A stretch of 64,000 nt of DNA from Spartobacteria bacterium (GTDB taxonomy: Bacteria; Verrucomicrobiota; Verrucomicrobiia; Chthoniobacterales; Chthoniobacteraceae), in the NCBI GenBank assembly GCA_021324395.1, contig JAJPJG010000031.1, positions 1 to 64,000 on the forward strand, written 5' to 3'. Below are positions 9,660 to 18,023 of this stretch, in pieces. Both the position numbers and the translations under genes were made by a program. Each line of letters opens with the position of its first letter. Position 1 is the stretch's first letter. The notes below the pieces were generated by a model, which had not been told where the DNA came from, searched no databases, and saw nothing but the letters and a program-made list of their open reading frames with translations.

Positions 9660-10067
9660 CAAGGCAAAACTCCGGGCGCCTTGGGCAAGTCAGCCGTTGT
9701 CTTGGGCAAAACCGGTGTCGACTTGGGCAAGACGCGGGATTTCTTGGGCAAGTCAGTCTCGACTTTGGCAAGACTTCCGCCGTCTTGGACAAGGCGAACG
9801 CCGATGTTGGCAAGACGACGCTGGTTTTGCCCAAGACTTGCGTCGACTTGGGCAAGTCGTTCGTGAACCTGGGCAAGACAGTGTCCATTTTGGGCAAGAC
9901 AGGAGCCGCCTTGGGCAAGGCGTCGCGAGTTTTGCCCAAGAAGCGAGTCGACTTGGGCAAGTAGTCGGACACCTTGGGCAAACCTTGCACTTTCTTGGGC
10001 AAGTCGCTCCAGAACTTGGGCAAGTCAGCGAGGGTTTTGCCCAAGTCCCACGGAGATTTTGGCAAAA
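9660..10067. repeat. 21-bp-period array with core CTTGGGCAAG (array 2)
   Basis: About 20 units in regular register. The core TTGGGCAA starts at 9681, 9702, 9723, 9744, 9764, 9785, 9806 and then every 21 bp to 10058, with a degenerate first unit at 9660. The only irregular step is 20 bp (9744 to 9764). The core is a near-palindrome and appears inverted (TTGCCCAA) at 9827, 9932 and 10037, exactly 105 bp apart. The 11-bp spacers are nearly all different. Frames on both strands stay open; the minus strand reads heptads of LPK plus four residues, broken by the one-base deletion near 9764. It is recorded as a repeat because coding is not supported. Confidence 0.85.
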
Positions 10068-10077
10068 CGAAGGCGAA

Positions 10078-11160
10078 TCAGGCGAGACGGGCTGCCATCT
10101 CGCGTGTGATGCGCCAGTGGAGTGGTTCGTCGGCGAGGTAGCGTTTGAATTCTTCCACCATGTAGCTGCCGAGGCGGCGGCACTCGGGGCCGAGCGAGCC
10201 CGCGATATGTGGCGTGAGAATGACATTCGGCAGCACCAGCAAGGGCGAGTCGAGCGGCACCGGCTCGACATTGCAGACATCCAGGACGGCAAAGAGATCC
10301 GGTCGCTGCAGCAAAGATGCGATCATCTCCTCTTCGCGCACGATCGGGCCGCGGGCGGTGTTGACGAAAGTTGCGCCGGGTTTCATCAGCGAAAAATGTT
10401 CCCTGGTAATCATCCCGCGGGTCTCTTCCTTGCTCGGCGCGTGCAGCGAAACGACGTCGCCAAACTCAAAAGCTTCCTCGAGCGTGCAAACCTCCACACC
10501 TAGAAGAGCCGCTTCGGCCTTGGTCAAAAAAGGATCGTAGACGATGCAGCGGAGATCAAACGGCTTTAGTAGCTCAATCACTCTGCGCGCGATCATTCCG
10601 CAGCCGATGAGTGCGACCGTCGAATGATAAGCGCCGATTACACGACGTGTATGATCGCCCCAACCTTCGCCGCGTTTCACGCCGGCTTCGAAGCGCCAGA
10701 AATTTTTGAGGCTCAGCAAAACCGTCGCCAGCGTGTATTCCGCGACCGGCCTTGCATTTGCTGCGTAGGCGCTGCTGATGACGATTTCGCGCTCCCAAAA
10801 TGCAGGCGAAGTGCAGTAGCCGATCGTTCCAGCGCCATAAAAAACCGCCTTCAGGTTCGGCGCAGCTTGCACGAAAGTTTCATCCATCATCGGCGCGCCC
10901 CAGCCGGAGAAGATCACTTCCGCATCGGCTAAAAGATCGAGCTGCTCACGGATCGACTCGCGCGTTTGCGCCGGCGCATAAAAATCGGCGAGATGCTCGA
11001 GTTCCGCACGTTCTTCCGGCCCGTAGATTAAATCGACCGACCTGGCATCCATCACGAACAGCGCCTTTGGATTTTTGCGAACGCCATCGAGCGTATTTTG
11101 AAATCGCGTCTGCGTTTCCGCGCGCGCTGAAATGGGAGCGATCATCGGTTCCACCTTCAC
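10078..11160 (-). CDS. D-2-hydroxyacid dehydrogenase family protein
   Basis: A 360-residue NAD(P)-dependent dehydrogenase of the D-isomer-specific 2-hydroxyacid family, which interconverts 2-oxo and 2-hydroxy acids. The nucleotide-binding segment VALIGCGMIARRV is near residues 182-194. The catalytic triad of the family is visible as Arg270 (NTARGP), Glu299 (VEP) and His318 (TPHIAGS). The longest start is GTG 11160; ATG 11145 has a better Shine-Dalgarno-like AAGGTGG upstream and may be the true start. It diverges from the LacI-type gene across a 128-bp region holding two operator-like sites. The substrate is unknown; the context suggests sugar-acid metabolism. Confidence 0.88.
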   Translation of the reverse strand: MKVEPMIAPISARAETQTRFQNTLDGVRKNPKALFVMDARSVDLIYGPEERAELEHLADFYAPAQTRESIREQLDLLADAEVIFSGWGAPMMDETFVQAAPNLKAVFYGAGTIGYCTSPAFWEREIVISSAYAANARPVAEYTLATVLLSLKNFWRFEAGVKRGEGWGDHTRRVIGAYHSTVALIGCGMIARRVIELLKPFDLRCIVYDPFLTKAEAALLGVEVCTLEEAFEFGDVVSLHAPSKEETRGMITREHFSLMKPGATFVNTARGPIVREEEMIASLLQRPDLFAVLDVCNVEPVPLDSPLLVLPNVILTPHIAGSLGPECRRLGSYMVEEFKRYLADEPLHWRITREMAARLA

Positions 11161-11208
11161 CGCTTATCCATCGCACCGTTATCGCCGGGCAAAATGCATT
11201 TTCAGCTT

Positions 11209-11244
11209 ATGCGGTTTAGCAGATTTGCCACTGATGCGATTTAG
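11209..11244. promoter_or_regulatory. Pair of operator-like sites in the divergent intergenic region
   Basis: ATGCGGTTTAG (11209-11219) and ATGCGATTTAG (11234-11244) are direct copies with a 25-bp period between the divergent dehydrogenase and LacI-type genes. The second equals the core of the palindrome at 9490-9513. They are plausible autoregulatory binding sites of the adjacent regulator. Confidence 0.45.
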
Positions 11245-11288
11245 CGATTAGTTTGCAATGCGCGCAATCTCGCGCTCTGCATTTGCCA

Positions 11289-12356
11289 GTGAAGGAAAAT
11301 CCCCCGCCTCAACGTGTGACTTTAAAGGACATCGCCCGCGCCGTCGGACTCTCGCCCGGCGGCGTTTCGCTCGCGATGCGCAACAGCCCGGAAGTGACGA
11401 AGGAAACCTGCGAGCGGGTGCAACGCGTCGCGCGCGAAATGGGCTACCGCCCAAATCCGATGGCCACGAGTCTCGCGCAATGGCGACGCAGCTCTAAAAC
11501 ACAGCCCCTGCAAGCCTCCATGGCTTGGCTCAACTTCTGGCCGGACCCGAAAAAGCTGCACAGCTATGCCGAGTTCGATTGTTACTGGCGAGGCGCGAGG
11601 CAATCCGCGGAAAAATTCGGTTATCGTCTCGAGGAATTCGCCTGCCACAATATGCGAGCTTCCCGGCTCTTGGAAATTCTCGAGGCGCGCGGCATTCACG
11701 GCATCATTCTCCCGCCGTATCCCGGAGAGTTTCCAAACGATTTCGTGCAGTTCCAGTGGGACCGTTTTTCGACGGTGCGTTTGGCGCGCCACGGCGACCA
11801 TCCGGTGTCGCATTTCGTCATCAGCGCACAGGCGGAAAATGCGATTCTCGCGTTCGACAAGATGCGCGAGAAAGGCTACGAGCGGATTGGTTACGCCGGT
11901 CCTTGGCATCGCCCGCGCAGGTTCGGCGCAGGATTTGTATGGGCAGAAATGCATTTATTTGAAGAGTTGCGGCTGTCGCCTTTTCTCTATCACAGTGCCG
12001 AACTATCAAAGGCGCAAAAGCCGTTTGAAGCCTGGCTGAAAGAATATCAGCCGGACGCGATTCTTACCGAAACACCGGAACTCCCGCGCATGCTGGAAAA
12101 GGCCGGGCTTCGCGTCGGAAAAGACATCGGGCTCGCCGCGACGAATGTGCTCGATAGTCCGGTCAGCGCAGGGATCCATCCGAACGGCGAGGAAATCGGA
12201 CGCGTCGCCGTGCTGGTGCTTATTTCACTCATCAACGACAACGACCGCGGCACTCCGCCGATTCGGCGCGAAGTGCTCATTCACGGAAGCTGGGTTGATG
12301 GCGCGAGCCTGCCGGAGCGCAGCGCTCTTACTTCGCCGAGATCTGCAAAACGTTGA
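11289..12356 (+). CDS. LacI/GalR-family transcriptional regulator
   Basis: A 355-residue regulator. The N-terminal helix-turn-helix is VTLKDIARAVGLSPGGVSLA (residues 10-29), followed by a LacI-type hinge region (YRPNPMATSLAQ, residues 53-64) and a periplasmic-binding-like sensor domain. The GTG start at 11289 places the helix-turn-helix about ten residues from the N-terminus as usual; the frame also runs from TTG 11253. The recognition helix differs from the classical one (SPGGVSLAM instead of SRATVSRAL), a variant I associate with Verrucomicrobia. It ends convergently, overlapping the arabinofuranosidase gene by 29 bp. The likely ligand is a plant-type sugar, judging by neighbours. Confidence 0.88.
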   Translation: MKENPPPQRVTLKDIARAVGLSPGGVSLAMRNSPEVTKETCERVQRVAREMGYRPNPMATSLAQWRRSSKTQPLQASMAWLNFWPDPKKLHSYAEFDCYWRGARQSAEKFGYRLEEFACHNMRASRLLEILEARGIHGIILPPYPGEFPNDFVQFQWDRFSTVRLARHGDHPVSHFVISAQAENAILAFDKMREKGYERIGYAGPWHRPRRFGAGFVWAEMHLFEELRLSPFLYHSAELSKAQKPFEAWLKEYQPDAILTETPELPRMLEKAGLRVGKDIGLAATNVLDSPVSAGIHPNGEEIGRVAVLVLISLINDNDRGTPPIRREVLIHGSWVDGASLPERSALTSPRSAKR

Positions 12357-14328
12357 TCGAATACGGCGCCAGCGTGTGCGTGAAAGTGCGCGCAAAGTCG
12401 TTCGCTTTTGATTTTACCGGCACGATTTTCGTCGGCTCCTGGATGCTGTTCGTGTCTTCGAGTTTCGCCGCGCTGAGGGCGATCGTTGTTCCTTCACGCG
12501 CGACTTGCTTTGCGCCTTTCAACTCGACCTGCACCGGTTGCGCGACCGGCGCTGTGTTGACAATTTTTAAAAAAATCGTGCCGCTCGTGTCCGCGCGTGT
12601 CGCCACGAAAAAAAGCGACGGCACTTCCTTCAAGCCGGGCTTTTCCTGGGGCTGCGTGGGAACATTTTGCGCGGCGATCGGCACAATCGTGTCGCCGAGA
12701 TATTGGCCAAACATCACCTGCGCGTAATACGACGGCGAGCCGTAACTATTCAGCGCGTCGTAGCCGATTAGGTTCGGCCGCCATTGATATGCGCCGTGGT
12801 TGACGTTCACAAAAAGCGGCGCGGAGCAATTCATCACGACGATGTCCGAATTGCGCTCCATGCCTGTCATCCACGCCGCATCGCCGAGAGCGGCCAACAT
12901 GTTTGGCGTCGGCGCCAGAACCTTCGAACGTTGATCCCACGGCGGAAAACTCGTTTCATGCGATGCCCATTCGCCGACGAAAATTTTCGGCCCCTTGCGA
13001 TCGTAATCATCGTAATGCATCGCGTCCTCCTCGAATGCCCATGCATTGCGATAATAGTGCTCGTCGATCGCGTCCGGCGTTCGCTCTTTCATCGCGAATT
13101 TTCTGCCGAGAGTATCGCGACCGCCAATCGTGGAGATCAATTGCAACTGCGGATACTTCGCTTTGATCGCGTCGTAAAATTGCACGAAGCGGCCTTCGTA
13201 GCTGCCCGATTCGTCAAAGCCATCTTCGTTTCCGATTTCGACATACGTGAGCTTGAATGGTGCGGGATGTCCATCTTTCGCGCGCTGCGCGCCCCATTTC
13301 GTGCTGGTGTCGCCGATGACGTATTCGATCTCCTCGAGCGCCTCGTCAACGAACGGCTGCAGCAGCGGACCGCGCGACACGTAGTCGCCTTTTAACGTGT
13401 AGCCCGCAAACACTGCGAGCAGCGGCTCCATTTTCAAATCCTCGCACCATTCCAAAAATTCGAGCAACCCCATGCCGTCGCTCGCGCGATAACCCCAGCA
13501 GCCAGGATGACCGGGCCGCTGCTCGAGCGGGCCGAGCGTTTTTTTCCAGTCGAATCGCGAGTGAAACCAGTCGCCCTCGAGGAAATTGCCGCCGGGCAGC
13601 CGCAAAAATTTCGGCTTCATGTCGGCCAAAAGCTGCATGATATCGACACGATTGCCATTCGAACGGTTGTTAAACGTCGGCGGAAAAAGCGAAACGAGGT
13701 TGAACCAATACGTGCCGGCGCCGCTCGTGGTGATCACGAAGCGATTGTTCGCCGAAGGCTGCGCGTCTTTGCCGGTCGTAAGTGTGATCTCGTAGCGCTG
13801 CCATTCGCTTGTGATGTTTTGTGTTTGCGCTTTCGCAAAAATTTTTGCGCCGTCATTGCTCTCGATGCTTACGGTGAGCGGCGAAAGAGCGCCGTTGCTC
13901 TTAGCATAAAATGACGCGCGGTAAGTTGTGTCCGGCTTTACCGAAATTCCCCAAAATCCATCATTCGCGACGCCCGCTTCTGCTTTCGCATCGAGCTTGA
14001 GGCACGTTTTTAACACCGCATTAATCGGCTCTGAATCGTCGAGCGTGATCGCTGCGCTACTGTCGCCGTGCTGCACGACCGACCAATGCGCCGGTGCCTT
14101 CGGGTCGTCTTTGAAGATACGGTTCTGGATCAACTCCGCATAAATTCCGCCATCGTAGGAATGGTTGATCTCCTCGGTCATCAAGCCGTAGAGCATTGGA
14201 CTCACTTTCGCACCGGGCTTGGTGAGATCGAGCTCCAGCTTCGGCAGCGGCTTTGCGGCGTCTTCAGAATGCAAAACGCCTGGAAAAATAATCGTTAACG
14301 CAGCGGAAATAGCAATGAGGTGTTTCAT
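12328..14328 (-). CDS. GH51-type alpha-L-arabinofuranosidase, secreted
   Basis: A 666-residue enzyme expected to release arabinose from arabinan or arabinoxylan. A signal peptide covers about residues 1-21. A carbohydrate-binding beta-sandwich-like segment follows (about 80-215), then the GH51 barrel with LRLPGGNFLEGD near 242-253. The acid/base glutamate is predicted at 368 (VEIGNED) and the nucleophile at 453 (VGEWASHE). A C-terminal beta domain ends the protein. The 3' end overlaps the convergent LacI-type gene by 29 bp. With the regulator and the nearby xylulokinase it suggests hemicellulose use. Family placement is strong; substrate is inferred. Confidence 0.9.
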   Translation of the reverse strand: MKHLIAISAALTIIFPGVLHSEDAAKPLPKLELDLTKPGAKVSPMLYGLMTEEINHSYDGGIYAELIQNRIFKDDPKAPAHWSVVQHGDSSAAITLDDSEPINAVLKTCLKLDAKAEAGVANDGFWGISVKPDTTYRASFYAKSNGALSPLTVSIESNDGAKIFAKAQTQNITSEWQRYEITLTTGKDAQPSANNRFVITTSGAGTYWFNLVSLFPPTFNNRSNGNRVDIMQLLADMKPKFLRLPGGNFLEGDWFHSRFDWKKTLGPLEQRPGHPGCWGYRASDGMGLLEFLEWCEDLKMEPLLAVFAGYTLKGDYVSRGPLLQPFVDEALEEIEYVIGDTSTKWGAQRAKDGHPAPFKLTYVEIGNEDGFDESGSYEGRFVQFYDAIKAKYPQLQLISTIGGRDTLGRKFAMKERTPDAIDEHYYRNAWAFEEDAMHYDDYDRKGPKIFVGEWASHETSFPPWDQRSKVLAPTPNMLAALGDAAWMTGMERNSDIVVMNCSAPLFVNVNHGAYQWRPNLIGYDALNSYGSPSYYAQVMFGQYLGDTIVPIAAQNVPTQPQEKPGLKEVPSLFFVATRADTSGTIFLKIVNTAPVAQPVQVELKGAKQVAREGTTIALSAAKLEDTNSIQEPTKIVPVKSKANDFARTFTHTLAPYSINVLQISAK

Positions 14329-14411
14329 GGGGGGCGAGCCACCATTCCCAAATCACACCCGATGCGTCTATGCGAAAATACGCGCGACGATGCCGAGCTT
14401 TCTGATGCGGT

Positions 14412-14957
14412 TCATTGCTGCGTTTTTTTCGGCGGCTCCATTTCCTTTGCGACGACGTAGCAGCGATGCAGAAAATCAGAAACGGCGACGACGCCGAAGA
14501 TGCTCGCGACAAAACGCGTCACACGCGGCACCGCGGCGAGTCCGAAACTCAGCCCGGTGCTGATCCAAACTTCGATGCAATATGGACAGCTAATCAGGCT
14601 GCCGATCGCGCGCCTCATTCCGCGACCGCGCGGCTCCTCATCGACCTCGGCGGCGCCAGTTGCCTTTTCAAATTTCGTGAATGGCGCGCGCAACGGCATC
14701 GCGATTTTGTCGAGCGCGATGACGCGGCTCAGCTTGTGTGTCGCCAGCGCGAGCAGCAGCAAATCGCGCAACGCAAATCGCTCCGGCAGCCGGTTTTCTT
14801 TTTTCAAAAAAAGCAGCAGTGACGAAATGACGCCGCCATACACCGCGAGCAGCGTCGCGTAATTTGGCAGAAGCTCCGTGTCCTGCGCGTAACCGTCGAA
14901 AAGTTCCTTCGCGATTTTTTTCGGCACTTCTTTTGCCGCGTTGGCGACCGTTTTCAT
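14412..14957 (-). CDS. DUF1360 membrane protein
   Basis: A 181-residue protein starting at ATG 14957 (MKTVANAAKEVPKK). It has hydrophobic segments near residues 35-55, 65-85 and 130-165. The family traits are the LLLLALATHKLSRVIALDKI segment with a following PLRAPF, and CPYCIEVW near the end of the membrane region. DUF1360 proteins have no established function. The gene diverges from the TIM-barrel isomerase gene and lies 83 bp upstream of the arabinofuranosidase gene on the same strand. Confidence 0.8.
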   Translation of the reverse strand: MKTVANAAKEVPKKIAKELFDGYAQDTELLPNYATLLAVYGGVISSLLLFLKKENRLPERFALRDLLLLALATHKLSRVIALDKIAMPLRAPFTKFEKATGAAEVDEEPRGRGMRRAIGSLISCPYCIEVWISTGLSFGLAAVPRVTRFVASIFGVVAVSDFLHRCYVVAKEMEPPKKTQQ

Positions 14958-15024
14958 ACTTCGAATTCGTGGTTGCGCAAATGCGCGGTTGTTGCAAAGC
15001 AGCCGCAAATCTATGTTCGCGCAC

Positions 15025-15798
15025 ATGAAGCTCGATCAAGTCGCCACGCAGTTTTACACCATTCGCGATTTCTGCCAGACCTCCGCCGGGTTCGCCGAGT
15101 CATGCAAAAAAGTGCGCGGGATCGGCTATCGCGCGATCCAGCTTTCCGGACTCGGGCCAATTTCTGATGACGAAATCGTTCGTGTCTGCGCGGGTGAAGG
15201 ACTGACGATCTGCGCAACGCACGAGCCGGGAAACGTGATTCTTTCCAGCCCAAAACAGGTCGTTGAACGTCTGCAAAAACTCGGATGCCGCTACACATCT
15301 TATCCGTATCCGGGCGGTGTAAATTTATCCGGGATCGACACGCTGCGCGAGTTCGTCGCAAAGCTCGACCACGCCGGCTCGGTGCTGCGCGAAGCGGGGC
15401 TCGCGCTGACTTACCACAACCACGCGATGGAATTTCACAAAGTGAATGGCCGCACAATTCTCGACTGGATTTATGACGAGAGCCGCGCGGAAAATTTGCA
15501 GGCGGAAATCGATACGTATTGGGTGCAAGCCGGCGGCGCGGATCCCGTCGCGTGGTGCCGCAAACTCAAGGGCCGGCTGCCTTTGCTGCATCTCAAAGAT
15601 TGCACCGGCATGCTCGATAATCGCACTGCGTTTTGCGAGATCGGCAACGGCAATCTCGATTTCGTGCGAATCATCGACGCCGCCGAGCAATCGGGCTGCG
15701 AGTGGTTCATCGTCGAGCAGGACACGTGTCCGGGCGATCCGTTCGATTCGCTAAAAATCAGCTTCGATTACATCGCCACGAATCTTGTGCGCGGTTGA
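15025..15798 (+). CDS. Sugar phosphate isomerase/epimerase-like TIM-barrel protein
   Basis: A 257-residue protein of the xylose-isomerase-like TIM-barrel family. ATG 15025 gives the common start MKLDQVATQFYTIRD; ATG 15013 would add four residues. Metal-site and active-site segments typical of the family are visible: LTYHNHAMEF, EIDTYWVQAGG, LLHLKDC and FIVEQDTCPGDPF. It probably isomerises or epimerises a keto-sugar or inositol derivative, but the substrate cannot be told from sequence. It stands alone on the plus strand between two leftward groups. Confidence 0.85.
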   Translation: MKLDQVATQFYTIRDFCQTSAGFAESCKKVRGIGYRAIQLSGLGPISDDEIVRVCAGEGLTICATHEPGNVILSSPKQVVERLQKLGCRYTSYPYPGGVNLSGIDTLREFVAKLDHAGSVLREAGLALTYHNHAMEFHKVNGRTILDWIYDESRAENLQAEIDTYWVQAGGADPVAWCRKLKGRLPLLHLKDCTGMLDNRTAFCEIGNGNLDFVRIIDAAEQSGCEWFIVEQDTCPGDPFDSLKISFDYIATNLVRG

Positions 15799-15820
15799 CG
15801 GAGGGGCGAGTCCCATCCGC

Positions 15821-16456
15821 TTACGAATATTTCAGCACGACCTGGAAAACGACGTTGCCCGCGTCGCGGCAGCGGTCGATGACCTTTTCCACCAGTTCGT
15901 AGAGATCTTTCAAAACAACCACTTCCTTCGCGTCGGCCGTTCCTTGATAGAGCTCGCGCAAACGCTCCGTCATCAATTTGTCGGCGTCGCCTTCGATCGT
16001 TTGCAGTCGTTCGTAGCTGTCCGAGATTTCCTCGACGTGCGCTTTTTTCCGAAGCTCGCGAACCATCGACGAAACCGTTTCGGTTGCCTGCTCAAGCAGC
16101 CCGACCTGGACGGAAATGCGCTCTGCGGAAATTTGCTGCGGTGCGATTTGCAGGAGTTGACCGATTTTTTCGATGTTTTTCGGAATGCGATAAAGCGCGT
16201 GGGAAAGCGCCTCGATGTCCTCCCGCTCAATCGGTGTGACGAAATTGCGGCAAAGCTGCTTTGTGATTTCCGTCGTAATGCGCTTGTGTTTGCGACGGCT
16301 CTGCGCGAGTTCGGCGAGGGGATCGTCGATGCGCTGCATGAATTTCGGCATCAGCCGCGAAAGGAGCGCGGCACTGTTTTTTGCCTCGTCGGCGCTTTCC
16401 TCGAGCAGGTCGTAGAATTTTTCGTCACGACCGAAAATGCGCTTTAGCGAAATCAC
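15821..16456 (-). CDS. DUF47 (PhoU-like) family protein
   Basis: A 211-residue, mostly alpha-helical protein of the DUF47/TIGR00153 type, related to PhoU. GTG 16456 gives MISLKRIFGRDEKFYDLLEESADEA, the usual N-terminus; the frame continues upstream into phoU without homology. DUF47 genes usually sit beside a low-affinity phosphate (Pit) transporter; here the gene lies 50 bp after phoU at the end of the pst operon and no Pit gene is present. A role in phosphate transport control is inferred. Confidence 0.85.
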   Translation of the reverse strand: MISLKRIFGRDEKFYDLLEESADEAKNSAALLSRLMPKFMQRIDDPLAELAQSRRKHKRITTEITKQLCRNFVTPIEREDIEALSHALYRIPKNIEKIGQLLQIAPQQISAERISVQVGLLEQATETVSSMVRELRKKAHVEEISDSYERLQTIEGDADKLMTERLRELYQGTADAKEVVVLKDLYELVEKVIDRCRDAGNVVFQVVLKYS

Positions 16457-16506
16457 GCGGACACGTTTACCGAGAGCTGCGCGGCAGCAAAAGCGCAAAT
16501 TTTCCG

Positions 16507-17172
16507 CTACGCCTGCTTCACGCTGTGCGAGTGCCGGATGTCTTTGCCGCGGTAAAGATAAAAGACGTCCTCGGCGATATTCGACGCGTGATCGGCCACC
16601 CGCTCGAGCGCCTTTGCGACGATGATCAGGTTCAGGCAACGCGCGATCGTTTTCGGATCTTCCGTCATATAGGTCGTAAGCTCGCGGATGAGCTGGCGAT
16701 TGATTGCGTCGACGGTTCGGTCGCGCGCGATGATTTCGATCGCAAGATCCGGCTTCGACTCGATGAACGCGGTGATCGCGTCACGCAACATTTCGCGACC
16801 CGTTTCCGCCATGAGCGGAATGTCGATGTATGGCTTGAGCAGCGGCTCTTTATTCAAGTCGCGCGTGCGTCGGGCGATCGTCGTCGCCTGGTCGCCAATT
16901 CGCTCGAGGTTGGACGAAATTTTTGACGCGGCGAGCATGAAGCGGCAATCGGTCGCGACCGGCGCGTGCGTCGCCATGTAGGTGATCACCATTTCGTCCA
17001 CCTGAATCTCGAGCTGATCGATCTGTGAATCCTCGGTTTCGACCATATCGACGAGTTTGTCATCGCGATCGACGAGCGCTTTCATCGCGAGCGTGAGGTT
17101 GCGATCCGCGAGACTCGACATCATGAGCAAAGTCTCGCGGATGCGCGAAAGCTGGGTTTCAAAGACATTCAT
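16507..17172 (-). CDS. phoU: Phosphate transport system regulatory protein PhoU
   Basis: A 221-residue all-helical protein with the two repeated three-helix bundles of PhoU. It links the Pst transporter with the PhoR sensor kinase and keeps the Pho regulon off when phosphate is plentiful. Characteristic segments are MKALVDRDDKLVDMVETEDSQ and LERIGDQATTIA in the first half, and ALERVADHASNIAEDVFY in the second. It follows pstB by 11 bp and precedes the DUF47 gene, so it is probably co-transcribed with pstSCAB. Confidence 0.95.
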   Translation of the reverse strand: MNVFETQLSRIRETLLMMSSLADRNLTLAMKALVDRDDKLVDMVETEDSQIDQLEIQVDEMVITYMATHAPVATDCRFMLAASKISSNLERIGDQATTIARRTRDLNKEPLLKPYIDIPLMAETGREMLRDAITAFIESKPDLAIEIIARDRTVDAINRQLIRELTTYMTEDPKTIARCLNLIIVAKALERVADHASNIAEDVFYLYRGKDIRHSHSVKQA

Positions 17173-17183
17173 CGCTTGTTAAA

Positions 17184-18023
17184 TCAACCGAAACGACCGG
17201 TAATGTAATCCTCCGTCTGCTTTTGGCTCGGGTTCGTGAAAATCTTCTCCGTTTTCGCGAACTCGATCAGCCGGCCCAAATAAAAGAACGCCGTGTAATC
17301 CGAGCAGCGTCCAGCCTGCTGCATGTTGTGCGTGACGATCACGATCGTGTATTGCTTTTTGAGCTCGTAAATCAGCTCCTCGACCTTCGCGGTTGCGATC
17401 GGGTCGAGCGCCGAGCAGGGCTCGTCCATCAAAATAATTTCCGGCTCGACCGCCACGGCGCGCGCGATGCAAAGACGCTGCTGCTGTCCGCCGGAAAGAC
17501 TGATGCCGGGCCGGTTGAGATCGTTTTTGACTTCGTCCCAGAGCGCCGCCATGCGCAATGCTTTTTCCATGCGCTCGTCGAGATACGCGCGGTCGCGCAC
17601 GCCATTGAGGCGCAGCCCGACGATTACGTTCTCCGCGATCGACATCGTCGGGAACGGATTCGATTTTTGAAATACCATGCCGATGCGACGGCGGACGACG
17701 CACGGATCAATTTTCGGTGCGTATAAATCTTCGCCAAAAAGCCGGATCGAGCCTTCGTGCCGTGCAGTTGGCACGAGCTCGTGCATGCGGTTCAAGCAGC
17801 GCAGAAACGTCGATTTTCCGCAACCGCTCGGGCCGATGATCGCGGTGACGCTTTGCGCCGGAATATCGATCGTTGTGTTAAAAATTGTTTGTTTCTGACC
17901 ATACCACACCGAGAGGTCGTTCACCTCAAATGCGATTGCCGGCGACTGCTCCGCGTCCGTCATCGCGTGCAGGGCGGCTGTGTCCGCCGAAATGGTAGAT
18001 TCATGTTCCATGACGTTTTTCAT
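17184..18023 (-). CDS. pstB: Phosphate ABC transporter ATP-binding protein PstB
   Basis: A 279-residue ATPase that powers high-affinity phosphate import with PstC and PstA. Walker A is GPSGCGKS (64-71), the ABC signature LSGGQ (176-180) and Walker B IILMDEP (196-202). An N-terminal extension of about 28 residues precedes the ABC fold; ATG 18011 (MEHEST) is an alternative start. The start overlaps the pstA stop codon (ATGA), indicating translational coupling. Confidence 0.96.
   Translation of the reverse strand: MKNVMEHESTISADTAALHAMTDAEQSPAIAFEVNDLSVWYGQKQTIFNTTIDIPAQSVTAIIGPSGCGKSTFLRCLNRMHELVPTARHEGSIRLFGEDLYAPKIDPCVVRRRIGMVFQKSNPFPTMSIAENVIVGLRLNGVRDRAYLDERMEKALRMAALWDEVKNDLNRPGISLSGGQQQRLCIARAVAVEPEIILMDEPCSALDPIATAKVEELIYELKKQYTIVIVTHNMQQAGRCSDYTAFFYLGRLIEFAKTEKIFTNPSQKQTEDYITGRFG

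Noticed and set aside
9660-10067. Array 2 as a CRISPR array
   Set aside because: The unit is 21 bp with a 10-bp core and 11-bp spacer, far shorter than CRISPR units, and no cas genes are in the window.
9652-10503. A 283-codon plus-strand frame through array 2 into the dehydrogenase gene
   Set aside because: Half of it is the repeat array and half is antisense to a well-supported dehydrogenase gene.
14402-14415. CTGATGCGGTTCAT as a further LacI-type site upstream of the arabinofuranosidase gene
   Set aside because: It shares only part of the ATGCGRTTTAG core and overlaps the end of the DUF1360 gene; too weak to list as a site.
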